64,000 bases of DNA. It comes from Ruegeria arenilitoris (GTDB taxonomy: Bacteria; Pseudomonadota; Alphaproteobacteria; Rhodobacterales; Rhodobacteraceae). The stretch lies in assembly GCF_013031355.1 (NCBI RefSeq), contig NZ_WPZO01000007.1, positions 124,001 through 188,000 of the forward strand, written 5' to 3'. The notes beneath the pieces were generated by a model. It had not been told where the DNA came from. It made no database searches and was given only the letters and a program-made list of their open reading frames with translations. Shown here one piece after another: positions 38,467-48,317 of this stretch. A program made the position numbers and the translations under genes. Within the stretch, counting starts at the first letter, position 1. Every line of letters starts with the position of its first letter.

Positions 38467-39723
38467 CTATTCGGCAAAGGGAAGGCTGGTATATGCCCCT
38501 ACCTCATTATTTCCCGAGCGTTCGTTGAACGCATCGATCATATCGTTCGTGGCTTGTGCGGCGCCGCGGTCGATACTCTCAAGATCAAACTCAGAGAAAG
38601 GGAACTCCGCGGCAGAGTCCGGGGGCTGCTTGGCCATCTGAACCGGCGCCGGGAACGATTCCTCATTCGGTACGCCCTGACGCGTACGAATTGCATCTTT
38701 CGTTACGTTCCACGTCATGAAATCAGCTGCCAGATCCAAGGGGCCGTCGTAGGTTTCCCGGATTGCCGAATAGACGGCCAACGCGATGTCATGGTCGTTT
38801 TGGAAGTGATAGCAAACCGCCAGCCGCGGCGCAGTATCAGACATAATCTTGCCGAAGGCTTGCGCAGCGGTGTGCCCTTGTGAGCCCACAAAAATCGCTT
38901 CCGATGGTGCAAATCCGTATTTCTCGATCATGAACTCAGGCGGGGTGAAGCACTCATGGATGGCCAGATCCGCACCGACTGCATGCTCTCTCCACCATCG
39001 CGTCGGAAGCGTATCGGACGAAAACGCAAATTTGAGGCCATTCCATTCCAGCAGAAAACTCACAGCCTGCTCACCGTGAATGGCTGGTAGCGTTCGGACC
39101 TGAACACCGTTTTCGTCATAGATGACGTTGTTTACAGCTTTCCAGTCGAACTCGTTCACTTCAAGCTGCAAGCCGCGCGGGTCGACCGCCGCGCCTCGGG
39201 TCGCTTCTTCCCAAGCCCACATCTTCATCATGTGGTCTGCCCAGGACTTTGTTCCCCATTCGGGCTTGATCCCCGCAGGGCCCCAAAGACGTACAGGTGT
39301 CAGGCGGTTGTTCACAGGGCCGGTGAAATAGAACGCCGGAAAATCGCCTGCGTGATCAAGGTGCAAATGGCCTAAAAAGACCTTATCCAACTGATCCAAG
39401 GGAATCCCAAGCGCCATAATCCGTTCATACGACCCTTCACCCATATCGAAGATGAACTTTTCACCATTGCCCAACTCGACCAGGAAACACGCAGCAGCCT
39501 GTTTCAGGCGCGGCTGCGGCATGCCCGTTCCACAAGCGACGACCCTCATTTCGTCAGGGCCAAGGGTTTCTGTTCCAGGGTAATATACGGTCTGGTTGGG
39601 ATAAGGCTCGGTTCTAGACCATTCAGTAGGACCTTGGTTTTCCGCAACCAAACTCGTGGCAGACGAAGCGAATATCCCCGCTCCAAGTGCCATTGCGCGT
39701 ACAAAAAACTTAGAAAACAACAT
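38467..39723 (-). CDS. Exported MBL-fold metallohydrolase
   Basis: 418 residues. A Sec signal (MLFSKFFVRAMALGAGIFASS) is followed by a complete MBL domain: VVACGTGMPQPRLKQAAACF, the metal-binding FLGHLHLDHAGDFP (HxHxDH), and later His/Asp ligands in FSSDTLP and SQGHTAAQAF. About 100 residues of less typical sequence close the protein. It resembles a group that databases label guanitoxin-biosynthesis GntH-like, but no other such genes are present, so I keep the general name. GGGGGAG lies 8 bp before the start. It ends next to the shared terminator. Confidence 0.87.
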   Translation of the reverse strand: MLFSKFFVRAMALGAGIFASSATSLVAENQGPTEWSRTEPYPNQTVYYPGTETLGPDEMRVVACGTGMPQPRLKQAAACFLVELGNGEKFIFDMGEGSYERIMALGIPLDQLDKVFLGHLHLDHAGDFPAFYFTGPVNNRLTPVRLWGPAGIKPEWGTKSWADHMMKMWAWEEATRGAAVDPRGLQLEVNEFDWKAVNNVIYDENGVQVRTLPAIHGEQAVSFLLEWNGLKFAFSSDTLPTRWWREHAVGADLAIHECFTPPEFMIEKYGFAPSEAIFVGSQGHTAAQAFGKIMSDTAPRLAVCYHFQNDHDIALAVYSAIRETYDGPLDLAADFMTWNVTKDAIRTRQGVPNEESFPAPVQMAKQPPDSAAEFPFSEFDLESIDRGAAQATNDMIDAFNERSGNNEVGAYTSLPFAE

Positions 39724-40098
39724 TGAAAATCTCCCCCACTAGGACTCTGACAGAACGTACAACTGTGCGGATTCGACTCATCAAAGCATCGCAATTTTGG
39801 AATGCACATGGCAAGTCTTGCTCTGACAGGCCAAGTGGACAGCCTTATGCAGGTTGCTGTTGGGATTCGGTCCCGTCATCAGGATGGGGTTGATCCGCAG
39901 CGGGCGGTTAAGATGGTCATGACGACCACGGCGACCCTCGCCACGTGTGAGTGTAAGGCCTTGGGATTACACGCTTCGGCAAGATAATTCCGCCGACGCT
40001 AGCGATATCAGAACATTCTTCTGGTCTGGGTGGTGGTAAATTCGCCACAAACACCATATGAACAGCGTCACGAGTTCATCAGGCAGAAAAACAGTCCC
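39724..40098. other. 375-bp region upstream of nadA
   Basis: No gene is supported. A short + frame starting near 39802 has no ribosome binding site and no recognisable product. The region must hold the nadA promoter and the promoter of the divergent MBL gene; no clear -35/-10 pair stands out. Confidence 0.45.
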
Positions 40099-41151
40099 GT
40101 GTTCGACCTACCCGCGCAGCGCGCGCATCTCTCCGAAAAGTATGACCTAGCCCCGTCGCCCGAGCTTGCCGAAAGCATGAGCGATATCTACGACCGCATG
40201 TCGCGCGTGGTCTCGCCCGTGGATTGGGCGATCTATGCGCCCTATGTGAAGGCGATCAACGACCTGAAAACCGAGCGCAACGCGGTCATTCTGGGTCATA
40301 ACTATATGACGCCCGAGATTTACCACGGCATTTCCGATTTTGGCGGCGACAGCCTGCAACTGGCGATCAAGGCAACCGAGGTCGAGGTGGATGTAATCGT
40401 GCAATGCGGTGTGCATTTCATGGCCGAAACCTCCAAAATCCTCAGCCCGCAGAAAACAGTGCTGATGCCGGATATGGAGGCTGGATGCTCGCTGGCGGAA
40501 TCGATCACCGCCGAGGGGATCGAGGAAATGCGCCGCCGCTATCCCGGCGCACCAGTGGTGTCCTATGTGAACACCACGGCCGAGGTCAAAGCGGCCTCGG
40601 ACATCTGCTGTACATCGTCCAACGCGGCACAGATCGTTGCCGCGCAGGACAGCGACACGGTCATCATGACCCCGGACCAGTATCTGGCGCAGAACGTGGC
40701 CCGTGACGTTCCACAGAAGAACGTGGTCTGGTGGGAAGGCTCGTGCATCGTCCATGAACAGTACAGCGCCAATGACCTGCGCGACTTCCGCGAATGGAAT
40801 CCGGGCACGCGCCTGATCGCGCATCCCGAATGTCCGCCGGACGTTGTGGCCGAGGCCGACTTCTCGGGTTCGACCAGCGGCATCATCAAATATGTCACCG
40901 ATGAGAAGCCGGAAAAGGCGCTGCTGATCACGGAATGCTCGATGGCGTCCAACATCGCCGACGAATTGCCCGAGGTCGAGTTTGTCGGCCCCTGTAACAT
41001 GTGCCCGTACATGAAGAAGATCACGCTGGAAAAGGTGCTGTTCGCGCTGGACACCATGACCGGGCAGGTCGAGGTTGACGCGGACGTGGCCGACAAGGCG
41101 CGCCTGTCGGTGCAGCGCATGATCGATTTGTCACGTAAACTGGGTATTTGA
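40099..41151 (+). CDS. nadA: Quinolinate synthase
   Basis: About 350 residues. NadA condenses iminoaspartate with dihydroxyacetone phosphate to quinolinate using a [4Fe-4S] cluster. Its three cluster cysteines lie in QCGVHFMAET, ICCTSSNAAQ and GPCNMCPYMKKITLE; VILGHNYMTPEIY is also characteristic. The start is uncertain: the GTG at 40099 gives the family-typical length, while a GTG at 40030 would add 23 residues; neither has a strong ribosome binding site. First gene of nadA-nadB-nadC. Confidence 0.95.
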   Translation: MFDLPAQRAHLSEKYDLAPSPELAESMSDIYDRMSRVVSPVDWAIYAPYVKAINDLKTERNAVILGHNYMTPEIYHGISDFGGDSLQLAIKATEVEVDVIVQCGVHFMAETSKILSPQKTVLMPDMEAGCSLAESITAEGIEEMRRRYPGAPVVSYVNTTAEVKAASDICCTSSNAAQIVAAQDSDTVIMTPDQYLAQNVARDVPQKNVVWWEGSCIVHEQYSANDLRDFREWNPGTRLIAHPECPPDVVAEADFSGSTSGIIKYVTDEKPEKALLITECSMASNIADELPEVEFVGPCNMCPYMKKITLEKVLFALDTMTGQVEVDADVADKARLSVQRMIDLSRKLGI

Positions 41152-41159
41152 TCGGCGAC

Positions 41160-42725
41160 ATGCAGATCGTTGAGACGCCGCGTGTGGTCATCATCGGGGC
41201 CGGGCTGGCGGCGGTTTATACCGCGCTGAAGCTGGCCCCTTGTCCGGTCGTGATGATCTCGCCCGAGCCTTTGGGGTCAGGCGCAAGCTCGGCCTGGGCG
41301 CAGGGTGGCGTCGCAGCGGCGATGGCGCGGACGGACAGCCCCGAAGCCCATGCAGAGGATACCATGCGCGCTGGCGCCGGGTCGGTTCTGCGTGAGGTGG
41401 CCGAGTTCGTAACCCAGGCCGCACCCGAGCATATCTATGACCTGTCCGACCTTGGTACCGGGTTCGACCGCACCGCCGATGGCGGGTTTGTGCAGTCGCG
41501 AGAGGCCGCGCATTCCGCGGCGCGGGTGGTGCGGGTCAAGGGCGATCAGGCCGGGTCCGAGATCATGCGTGCGCTGATCGAGGAACTGAGCCAGACCCCT
41601 CAGATTCAGGTGATCGAAGGCGTGCAGGCCGTCGGATTGGAAAGTGACGGCGCCCAGGTCACCGGCGTTTACCTGACCAATGCAGATATGGCCGCAGCGC
41701 CAACCGTTCTGTTGCGCGGTGCGGCGCATGTACTGGCCACCGGCGGATCATCTGGCCTCTATGCCCAGACCACCAATCCGGCGCGTATCCGGGGGCAGGG
41801 GATCGGCATGGCTGCCCGTGCCGGTGCCCGGATTGCCGACGCGGAATTCGTGCAGTTTCATCCCACCGCAATCGATGTGGGTGAAGACCCGACGCCATTG
41901 GCAACTGAGGCGCTGCGCGGTGAAGGCGCTATTCTGATCGACCGTGATGGCCACCGCTTCATGTCCGACATCCACCCCGATGCCGAACTGGCCCCGCGCG
42001 ACACGGTTGCACGCGCCGTCTACCAGCAGGCGCAGGCGGGCAAACGCCCTGCTTTGGACACGTGCAAAGCCATCGGGGCCGAGATCGCGACGCAATTCCC
42101 CGCCGTGACCGAGGCCTGTCTGCGTAATGGTGTTGACCCCGCGCACGACCCGATCCCGGTGACCGCCTCGGCGCATTATCACATGGGCGGCGTTGAAACC
42201 GATCTGGCAGGGCGCTGTTCTCTGACGGGACTTTGGGTCTGTGGCGAGGCGGCCTCGACCGGGTTGCATGGCGCGAACCGCTTGGCCTCGAACGGATTGC
42301 TCGAGGCGCTGGTTTTTGCCCGCTCTTGCGCGCGGGACATTGCAGATGAGATGACCACGCAGGCGGCGCCCGAAGTGAATGTCCACCTGACCTCCGGCGA
42401 CGAAGCCGCGTTGGATCAGGATGTAGCCGCCCTGCGCCGCACCATGACGGAACATGTGGGCGTGGTGCGCGACGAAACGGGCCTGCGCCACGCCTTGACG
42501 CAGATCGCTGCGCTTGAGGCCAAGCACGCCGAGTCCGAAGTGTTCCTCAACATGACCGCCACGGCCACGCTGATCACCGCCGCCGCTTTGCTGCGCGAGG
42601 AAAGCCGCGGCGCGCATTACCGATCCGACTTCCCCGACCTTATTCCCGGCCCCGGCCAACGCTCGGCCCTGACACTGACCGAGGCACTGGCCCTGCGGGA
42701 CCGCATTGCAAAGGATGCAGCATGA
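41160..42725 (+). CDS. nadB: L-aspartate oxidase
   Basis: A 521-residue flavoprotein. FAD-binding VVIIGAGLAAVYTALKLAP at the N-terminus, SSAWAQGGVAAA, the HPTAI segment and the succinate dehydrogenase-like GLHGANRLASNGLLEALVFA mark the family. It oxidises L-aspartate to iminoaspartate for NadA. The ATG at 41160 is preferred over a TTG overlapping the nadA stop. The stop overlaps the nadC start (ATGA). Confidence 0.95.
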   Translation: MQIVETPRVVIIGAGLAAVYTALKLAPCPVVMISPEPLGSGASSAWAQGGVAAAMARTDSPEAHAEDTMRAGAGSVLREVAEFVTQAAPEHIYDLSDLGTGFDRTADGGFVQSREAAHSAARVVRVKGDQAGSEIMRALIEELSQTPQIQVIEGVQAVGLESDGAQVTGVYLTNADMAAAPTVLLRGAAHVLATGGSSGLYAQTTNPARIRGQGIGMAARAGARIADAEFVQFHPTAIDVGEDPTPLATEALRGEGAILIDRDGHRFMSDIHPDAELAPRDTVARAVYQQAQAGKRPALDTCKAIGAEIATQFPAVTEACLRNGVDPAHDPIPVTASAHYHMGGVETDLAGRCSLTGLWVCGEAASTGLHGANRLASNGLLEALVFARSCARDIADEMTTQAAPEVNVHLTSGDEAALDQDVAALRRTMTEHVGVVRDETGLRHALTQIAALEAKHAESEVFLNMTATATLITAAALLREESRGAHYRSDFPDLIPGPGQRSALTLTEALALRDRIAKDAA

Positions 42726-43570
42726 ACTACCCGGCTTTGCCCGACATGATCCTGGAACCCATGGTGCGCGCGGCGCTGATGGAGGATCTGGGCACCAATG
42801 GCGATATCACCACCCTGACCGTGATCCCGGCGGATGCCACCTATAACGCGCGGCTGAACGCACGCGAGGATGCGGTGGTGTCGGGGATGCAGATTGCCGC
42901 GCTGGCATTCCGTCTGGTCGATCCGTCGCTGCAGATCACGACCCATATTGCCGACGGTCAGCGCTGCGCTACGGGTGATACGCTGATGGAAATCAAAGGC
43001 AGCGCGGCCTCAATCCTGTCGGGCGAGAGGGTGGCGCTGAACTATGCCGGGCGCATGACCGGTGTGGCGACCGCAACGGCGGCGCTGGTGGCCGAGACCA
43101 AAGGCACCGAGGCTCGGATCACTTGCACCCGCAAGACCACGCCCGGCCTGCGCATTGTCGAAAAACAGGCGGTGCTGCATGGCGGTGGTTTCAATCACCG
43201 ATTCTCTTTGTCCGACGCGATCCTGATCAAGGATAATCACATCGCCGCCGCCGGGGGCGTGCGGGCGGTGCTCGAGGCCACTAAGGCTCGCGCTTCGCAC
43301 ATGATGAAAGTCGAGATCGAAGTGGACACGCTGGACCAACTGGCCGAAGTGCTTGAGGTCGGCGGCGCGGACGTGGTGCTGCTGGACAACATGCCGCCCG
43401 AGACCCTGAAACAGGCGGTCGCGCTGGTAGATGGCCGGATCGTCACTGAAGCCTCGGGCAATATCAGCCGTGACACGGTGGCGGCCGTGGCGGCGACCGG
43501 GGTGGATTACATCTCGTCCGGGGCGCTGACTCATTCCTACCGCACCATCGATATCGGGCTGGACTTCTAA
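42722..43570 (+). CDS. nadC: Nicotinate-nucleotide pyrophosphorylase (carboxylating)
   Basis: A 282-residue quinolinate phosphoribosyltransferase. Seen: EDLGTNGDITT, the CTRKTTPGLRIVEKQAVLHGGG active-site stretch in two parts, KDNHIAAAGG, and DVVLLDNMPPETL. It converts quinolinate and PRPP to nicotinate mononucleotide and CO2. Overlaps nadB by 4 bp, completing the de novo NAD operon. Confidence 0.96.
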   Translation: MNYPALPDMILEPMVRAALMEDLGTNGDITTLTVIPADATYNARLNAREDAVVSGMQIAALAFRLVDPSLQITTHIADGQRCATGDTLMEIKGSAASILSGERVALNYAGRMTGVATATAALVAETKGTEARITCTRKTTPGLRIVEKQAVLHGGGFNHRFSLSDAILIKDNHIAAAGGVRAVLEATKARASHMMKVEIEVDTLDQLAEVLEVGGADVVLLDNMPPETLKQAVALVDGRIVTEASGNISRDTVAAVAATGVDYISSGALTHSYRTIDIGLDF

Positions 43571-43655
43571 GCCGCACAGCCTGAACAAAAGTGGCGCGCA
43601 TCTTCAAAACGTGACACACCCTAGGCCTGAAAGATGTTCTGGTCAGGGTGCAGGC

Positions 43656-45908
43656 ATGAAAGACGTCCCCGAAGTGGTCGAGGGTTATCCAGGGCGGTCG
43701 CTTGCCGTGGCCTTTGCAATCGGCATCGCGCTGGTGATCATCCTGTCGGTGTTTCTGTATATGTCGCGCGAAACCGGCAATCGCATTGGCGAGATGCGGC
43801 AGGCCTGGCACAGCTATTCGGTCGAGACCACGCCGCGCGGCTATTGGATTTCCGACATCCGTGCGGATTTCGGCTATGGCGGTCTGATTCACAACTTCAA
43901 GAACTACGTGCTGCGGCAGGACCCGGATTATGGCCCGATCCTGCGCCAGCAGTCGGCCCGCTTGCTGGGGACGATTCAGGCCTATCGCAACTCGGACCCA
44001 TCGCAGGTGGAACTGGACGCCTTGCGGCAGATCGAAGATGTTGCCCTGGAATACACCGGCAACATCCCCTTGATCGAAGAGGGTATCGCCGCAGGCCAGA
44101 CCGCCGAACAGATCGATACCCGAGTGCGCGTCGATGACAGCGGCGCGCTGGCGGCTTTGGCGACGCTGGAAACCCTGTGGGTCGAAGAGCGGGATCGCAG
44201 CCTCTCGGGCATGGTGCGGGCGTTTTCCGATGGCGAGCGGCTGGTGCGTAACTTCTCGGTTCTGCTGGTCGGGCTGATCGTTCTTGTCGGGGTGGTCGCC
44301 ATTCTGACCACATTGCTGATCGCCAACATCCTGCGCACCAACCGGCGCCTGCAGGCCGAACTGACCTTGCGCGAGCAGGTTGAACTGGCCGAACGCAAAT
44401 TGGCCCGTGCGGTTGAACAAAGCCCGACCTCGATCCTGATCACCGATACCGATCTGAATATCGAATACGCCAACCGCAAATTCTTTGACCTCAGCGGGTA
44501 CACGGCGGATGAGGTCTATGGCCATACGCCCAAAATGCTGCAGTCGGGCTATTCCGGGCAGGGGGTCTACAAGGACCTGATGGTGCGGCTGAAACAAGGC
44601 CAAAGCTGGTACGGCGTGTTTCGGAACCTGCGCAAGGATGGCGCGCATTATTGGGTCTCGACGGCCATTTTCCCGCTGGTGGATCAAAACGGTTCTGTCA
44701 CGCATTACATCGGTATCGGCGAGGATATCACCGAGACCCGTCGCACCCGGGAACAATTCGCTCAGGTGCAGAAGATGGAGGCCGTCAACATCCTTGCGGG
44801 CTCGGTCGCGCATGATTTCAACAACGTGCTGATGAGCGTGATCGGCAACGCCGATCTGATCGAATTGGATGCCGACGGGAACGAGGACGTCCAGACCTCG
44901 GTCAGTCATATCCGGATTGCGGCGCGGCGGGCGCAAGCGCTGGTGCGCAAGATGCTGACCTTTGCCCGCCAGCGCCCCCGCAACCCGCAGCGCGGTGACT
45001 TGGTGAAAGCTACGCAAGAGGCGCTGGAGCTGATCAAGGTCTCGGCCCCGCCCAGCATTGAGACCCGCTTTGACGTTGAGATCGACGCTGCCTTTTCTGA
45101 CTTCGACACCACCCTGTTTTTCCAGACCCTGCTGAACCTGTGTCACAACGCGTTTGAGGCGATGGGTGACCAGCCCGGTGAGGTGGTGCTGCGGATCAGC
45201 CGGGCGGATGACGACGCGCTCGATGATTTGCCGGACGAGGCGATCGGCGTGATCCGTCTGGATGTCGCCGACACCGGGCCGGGCATGAGCGACGAGGTAC
45301 AGCAAAAGGTGTTCGAGCCGTTTTTCTCGACCAAACCGGTGGGCAAAGGGACCGGTCTGGGGCTGACCATCGTGCATAATAGTGTCGAGGAATCCCACGG
45401 CCGAGTTGAGCTGCATTCGGAACCCGGTAAGGGCACCCGGTTCAGTCTGTTTTATCCGATGATGCCCGCGCTCAGCCCCGAACAGCAGGCCGAGCTTCGC
45501 GCGGTGGCCGGGGATGAACACGTTCTGCTGGTCGATGACGATGAAAACGTCCTGTATGTTACGCGCCGGTTGCTGACCCGCTATGGCTATCGGGTCGAAG
45601 CCTATTCCGATCCGCAACGGGCGCTGGAGGCGTTTCGCGCAGCACCCGAGAGCTATGATGTCCTTTTGACGGACCTGATGATGCCGGGGCTGACCGGTAC
45701 CGATCTGATCGCCGCAGCGCGGTCTCTGCGGCCCGATATTCCGACCATTTTGGTCAGCAGTTACTTTGACGATGCAGAAACGCCGGATGATGGCGACTCG
45801 ACCGTACGCGTTCAGAAACCTGTTGATGTCCAAAGTCTTGCACGCATTATCCGCACATCTTTGCATCAGGTTTCGAAACAAAAATTAACAACTCTTCACA
45901 GACCTTAA
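43656..45908 (+). CDS. Membrane-bound hybrid histidine kinase (PAS, HisKA, HATPase, REC)
   Basis: 750 residues. TM1 about 15-36, a periplasmic sensor of about 160 residues (38-199), TM2 about 202-226, a PAS domain (about 248-365), dimerisation domain with phospho-His386 (AGSVAHDFNNVLMSVIG), ATPase with LCHNAFEAMG, DTGPGM and GTGLGLTIVHN, and a C-terminal receiver with phospho-acceptor Asp673 (LLTDLMMPG). The periplasmic domain has no family I recognise. It sits just upstream of the di-heme peroxidase/Rieske/Mo-enzyme genes on the same strand, 98 bp from the first of them, and is a good candidate sensor for that cluster. AGGG is well placed before the ATG. Confidence 0.92.
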   Translation: MKDVPEVVEGYPGRSLAVAFAIGIALVIILSVFLYMSRETGNRIGEMRQAWHSYSVETTPRGYWISDIRADFGYGGLIHNFKNYVLRQDPDYGPILRQQSARLLGTIQAYRNSDPSQVELDALRQIEDVALEYTGNIPLIEEGIAAGQTAEQIDTRVRVDDSGALAALATLETLWVEERDRSLSGMVRAFSDGERLVRNFSVLLVGLIVLVGVVAILTTLLIANILRTNRRLQAELTLREQVELAERKLARAVEQSPTSILITDTDLNIEYANRKFFDLSGYTADEVYGHTPKMLQSGYSGQGVYKDLMVRLKQGQSWYGVFRNLRKDGAHYWVSTAIFPLVDQNGSVTHYIGIGEDITETRRTREQFAQVQKMEAVNILAGSVAHDFNNVLMSVIGNADLIELDADGNEDVQTSVSHIRIAARRAQALVRKMLTFARQRPRNPQRGDLVKATQEALELIKVSAPPSIETRFDVEIDAAFSDFDTTLFFQTLLNLCHNAFEAMGDQPGEVVLRISRADDDALDDLPDEAIGVIRLDVADTGPGMSDEVQQKVFEPFFSTKPVGKGTGLGLTIVHNSVEESHGRVELHSEPGKGTRFSLFYPMMPALSPEQQAELRAVAGDEHVLLVDDDENVLYVTRRLLTRYGYRVEAYSDPQRALEAFRAAPESYDVLLTDLMMPGLTGTDLIAAARSLRPDIPTILVSSYFDDAETPDDGDSTVRVQKPVDVQSLARIIRTSLHQVSKQKLTTLHRP

Positions 45909-46006
45909 CCTGGATCAAATCACCACGAAACATCTGCCCTCTAAGGTTTGCTCAGCCGGTCCTCGGCCAACCCGTGTGATCGGAATAGCGATAAAGGGGC
46001 TTTCAG

Positions 46007-47113
46007 ATGATGACCAAAGCCAGAACGTGGTTCTCGGCGCTGTCGACAGTTTCATTGCTGACGATCTGCGCTGCGTTACCGGTACACCAGGCCCAGGCCG
46101 ATGAGCCGGGCCCGGTAGAAGCCATAGAGTTCGACCCAGCCAAGGCGGCCCTTGGCAAACGTTTGTTTTTTGATCCAAGACTTTCCGGCGATACCGAGCT
46201 GTCCTGCGCCAGCTGCCACCAGCCGGAATTGGGTTTCACCGACGGGCAGGCCCTGTCGGATGCCTATGCGGGCAACCTGCATTTCCGCAACGTGCCGACG
46301 CTGATCAACAGCGCCAAGCGCGCGGCGTGGTTCCATGATGGGCGGATCGGCACCAACCTGAATGACGTGACCCGCGAAAGTATCACCGAGACATATTCCA
46401 TGAACATGGACATGCGTCTGATGCAGGAACGCATCAAGCAGGACCCGGTCTATGTCGAGATGTTTGAAGCTGCCGGATTTGGCGAGCCCTCGAACGGCGG
46501 CGTCCGCAACGCAATCCCGGAATATCTGAAAACGCTGATCTCGCGTGGCGCTCCGTTCGACACGGGTGAGATGTCGGAGGAAGCCAAGGCGGGCTATGAG
46601 CTGTTCAAGGCCAGCGGCTGTAACTCCTGCCACGCGGGCGAGCGGTTCACCGATGACCTGCCGCACAATATCGGTGTGGGCGACAACCCCGATATCTGGG
46701 CGACCCCCGAACGTCACATCACCTTTGTGGCGATGATGAAGTTCCTGGGCGTTGCGAACTACATGAACCTGCGCGCCGACCCCGGAGCGTACATCCGCAC
46801 CCACACCGCCGACACGTTCGGCACCTTCATGACCCCCACACTGCGCGAACTGACCTATACCGCGCCGTATATGCACAACGGCTCGCTGGCAACGCTCGAG
46901 GACGTGGTGGCCTTCTACAACGCCGGTGGCGGTGACGATGAAAACAAGGATCCGCGCATCAAGCCGCTGAACCTGAACGAAACCGAGCAAGCGCAGCTGG
47001 TGGCCTTCCTCAAGGCGTTGTCCGGCGAGCCGCTGACCGGCCCCGACTTCGTCGCCGAGGGTATCGATACGGACTATGCGCCGATCGAAAACTGGCAAGA
47101 CGCGACAAACTGA
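46007..47113 (+). CDS. Di-heme cytochrome c peroxidase-family protein (IdrP-type)
   Basis: 368 residues. A Sec signal (about 1-31) is followed by two heme c sites: CASCH (Cys67, Cys70, His71) and CNSCH (Cys205, Cys208, His209), in the spacing of bacterial di-heme peroxidases (MauG/CcpA family). The C-terminal block FMTPTLRELTYTAPYMHNGSLATLEDVV is typical. It would reduce H2O2 in the periplasm. Next to a second peroxidase, a Rieske protein and a molybdopterin oxidoreductase, it corresponds to IdrP1 or IdrP2 of iodate-reducing bacteria; which one cannot be told by eye. The ATG pair at 46007/46010 follows AAAGGGG. Confidence 0.9.
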   Translation: MMTKARTWFSALSTVSLLTICAALPVHQAQADEPGPVEAIEFDPAKAALGKRLFFDPRLSGDTELSCASCHQPELGFTDGQALSDAYAGNLHFRNVPTLINSAKRAAWFHDGRIGTNLNDVTRESITETYSMNMDMRLMQERIKQDPVYVEMFEAAGFGEPSNGGVRNAIPEYLKTLISRGAPFDTGEMSEEAKAGYELFKASGCNSCHAGERFTDDLPHNIGVGDNPDIWATPERHITFVAMMKFLGVANYMNLRADPGAYIRTHTADTFGTFMTPTLRELTYTAPYMHNGSLATLEDVVAFYNAGGGDDENKDPRIKPLNLNETEQAQLVAFLKALSGEPLTGPDFVAEGIDTDYAPIENWQDATN

Positions 47114-47124
47114 GGAGTGGACCC

Positions 47125-48312
47125 ATGAAAGACCTTTCGTCTTACTTCAAAGGCACAATCGCCACCGCTGCCCTGTTTGCCGTCCTGGGATCACAGGCCA
47201 TTGCGGAAACCAGCATGGAGATTGAGGCCGGTATTGGCGGGGCAGACCCCGACCCGGATGCGCCATTGGTGGCATTGGGCGAGCCTCCAATTCCGCTGGA
47301 CAACCCGCAGACCGACGCCAAGATCGAACTGGGCAAGATGCTGTTCTTCGATCCGCGTCTGGGTGGCAACCCGTCGACACCGTGCTCGGCCTGTCACATG
47401 CCGGATATCGGTTGGGATGTCGAAGCTCCGATTTCATTCGGGTATCCCGGCACGACCCACTGGCGCAACAGCCAGACCATCGTGAACTCGGCCTATTACG
47501 GCAAACTGTTCTGGGCGGGCTCGTCCAAGAGCCTTGAGAGCCAGGCCAAATCCGCCGCAGGCGGTGCGGTCGCCGGGAACGGCGAGGCCGACATGATGGA
47601 GGCCCGACTGGCCTTCGTTCCGGAATATGTGGAGCGGTTCAACGATGTCTTCGGCGATCAGTGGCCGCGCGTCGGTAACGCATGGCGGGCCATCGCCGCG
47701 TTTGAGCGAACCATCGTTCAGACCGACACGCCCTTCGACAACTACCTGCGCGGGGATGATGCGGCGCTGACCGAGGAACAGAAACGCGGGCTGGAGCTGT
47801 TCACCGGCAAGGCGCAATGTTCCGAATGCCACAACGGCGCGCTGCTGTCGGATGAGAAATACTACAACACCGGCGTGCCCGCTTTTGACGGGTGGCAGGA
47901 TGACGGTCTGGCGCAGGTTACCTTCCGGTATGAGCTGTATGCCAAAGGCTCGACCGAAGAGATGTATCGCCACACCAAGGACGACCCCGGCTTCTATTTC
48001 CGCACCAAGGAAAAGGCCGACAAGGGCAAGTTCCGCACACCGTCTCTGCGCTATACCCTCTATACCGAACCCTACATGCACAACGGCATGTTGGCGACGC
48101 TTGAGGATGTGGTCGAATTCTACAACCAAGGCGGCGGCGAGAACGAGTTCTCGGCCAACAAGTCCCAGCTGATCCAACCCCTTGGTCTGAATGACCAGGA
48201 GAAATCGGATCTGGTGGCCTTCCTGAAATCCCTGTCCGGCGAGGAAATCCTGATCGAGGAACCCGACCTGCCGGACTACCAGCCGCTTCCTGCGGTTGCA
48301 GCAGAGGAGTAA
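47125..48312 (+). CDS. Second di-heme cytochrome c peroxidase-family protein (IdrP-type)
   Basis: 395 residues. Sec signal (about 1-28, ending AIAETS), then CSACH (Cys87, Cys90, His91) and CSECH (Cys232, Cys235, His236), with the C-terminal FRTPSLRYTLYTEPYMHNGMLATLEDVVEFYNQGG block. It shares the family with the previous gene but is clearly not a recent duplicate. In the iodate reductase model the two peroxidases remove the H2O2 released during iodate reduction. It starts 11 bp after its neighbour and ends 5 bp before the Rieske gene, so all are one operon. Confidence 0.9.
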   Translation: MKDLSSYFKGTIATAALFAVLGSQAIAETSMEIEAGIGGADPDPDAPLVALGEPPIPLDNPQTDAKIELGKMLFFDPRLGGNPSTPCSACHMPDIGWDVEAPISFGYPGTTHWRNSQTIVNSAYYGKLFWAGSSKSLESQAKSAAGGAVAGNGEADMMEARLAFVPEYVERFNDVFGDQWPRVGNAWRAIAAFERTIVQTDTPFDNYLRGDDAALTEEQKRGLELFTGKAQCSECHNGALLSDEKYYNTGVPAFDGWQDDGLAQVTFRYELYAKGSTEEMYRHTKDDPGFYFRTKEKADKGKFRTPSLRYTLYTEPYMHNGMLATLEDVVEFYNQGGGENEFSANKSQLIQPLGLNDQEKSDLVAFLKSLSGEEILIEEPDLPDYQPLPAVAAEE

Positions 48313-48317
48313 GCGTC

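Noticed and set aside
39802-39987. 61-codon frame upstream of nadA
   Set aside because: No ribosome binding site, no recognisable product, and AT-rich non-coding context.
43464-45881. 805-codon open frame antisense to the hybrid kinase
   Set aside because: Shadow of the kinase gene, whose domains are unambiguous.
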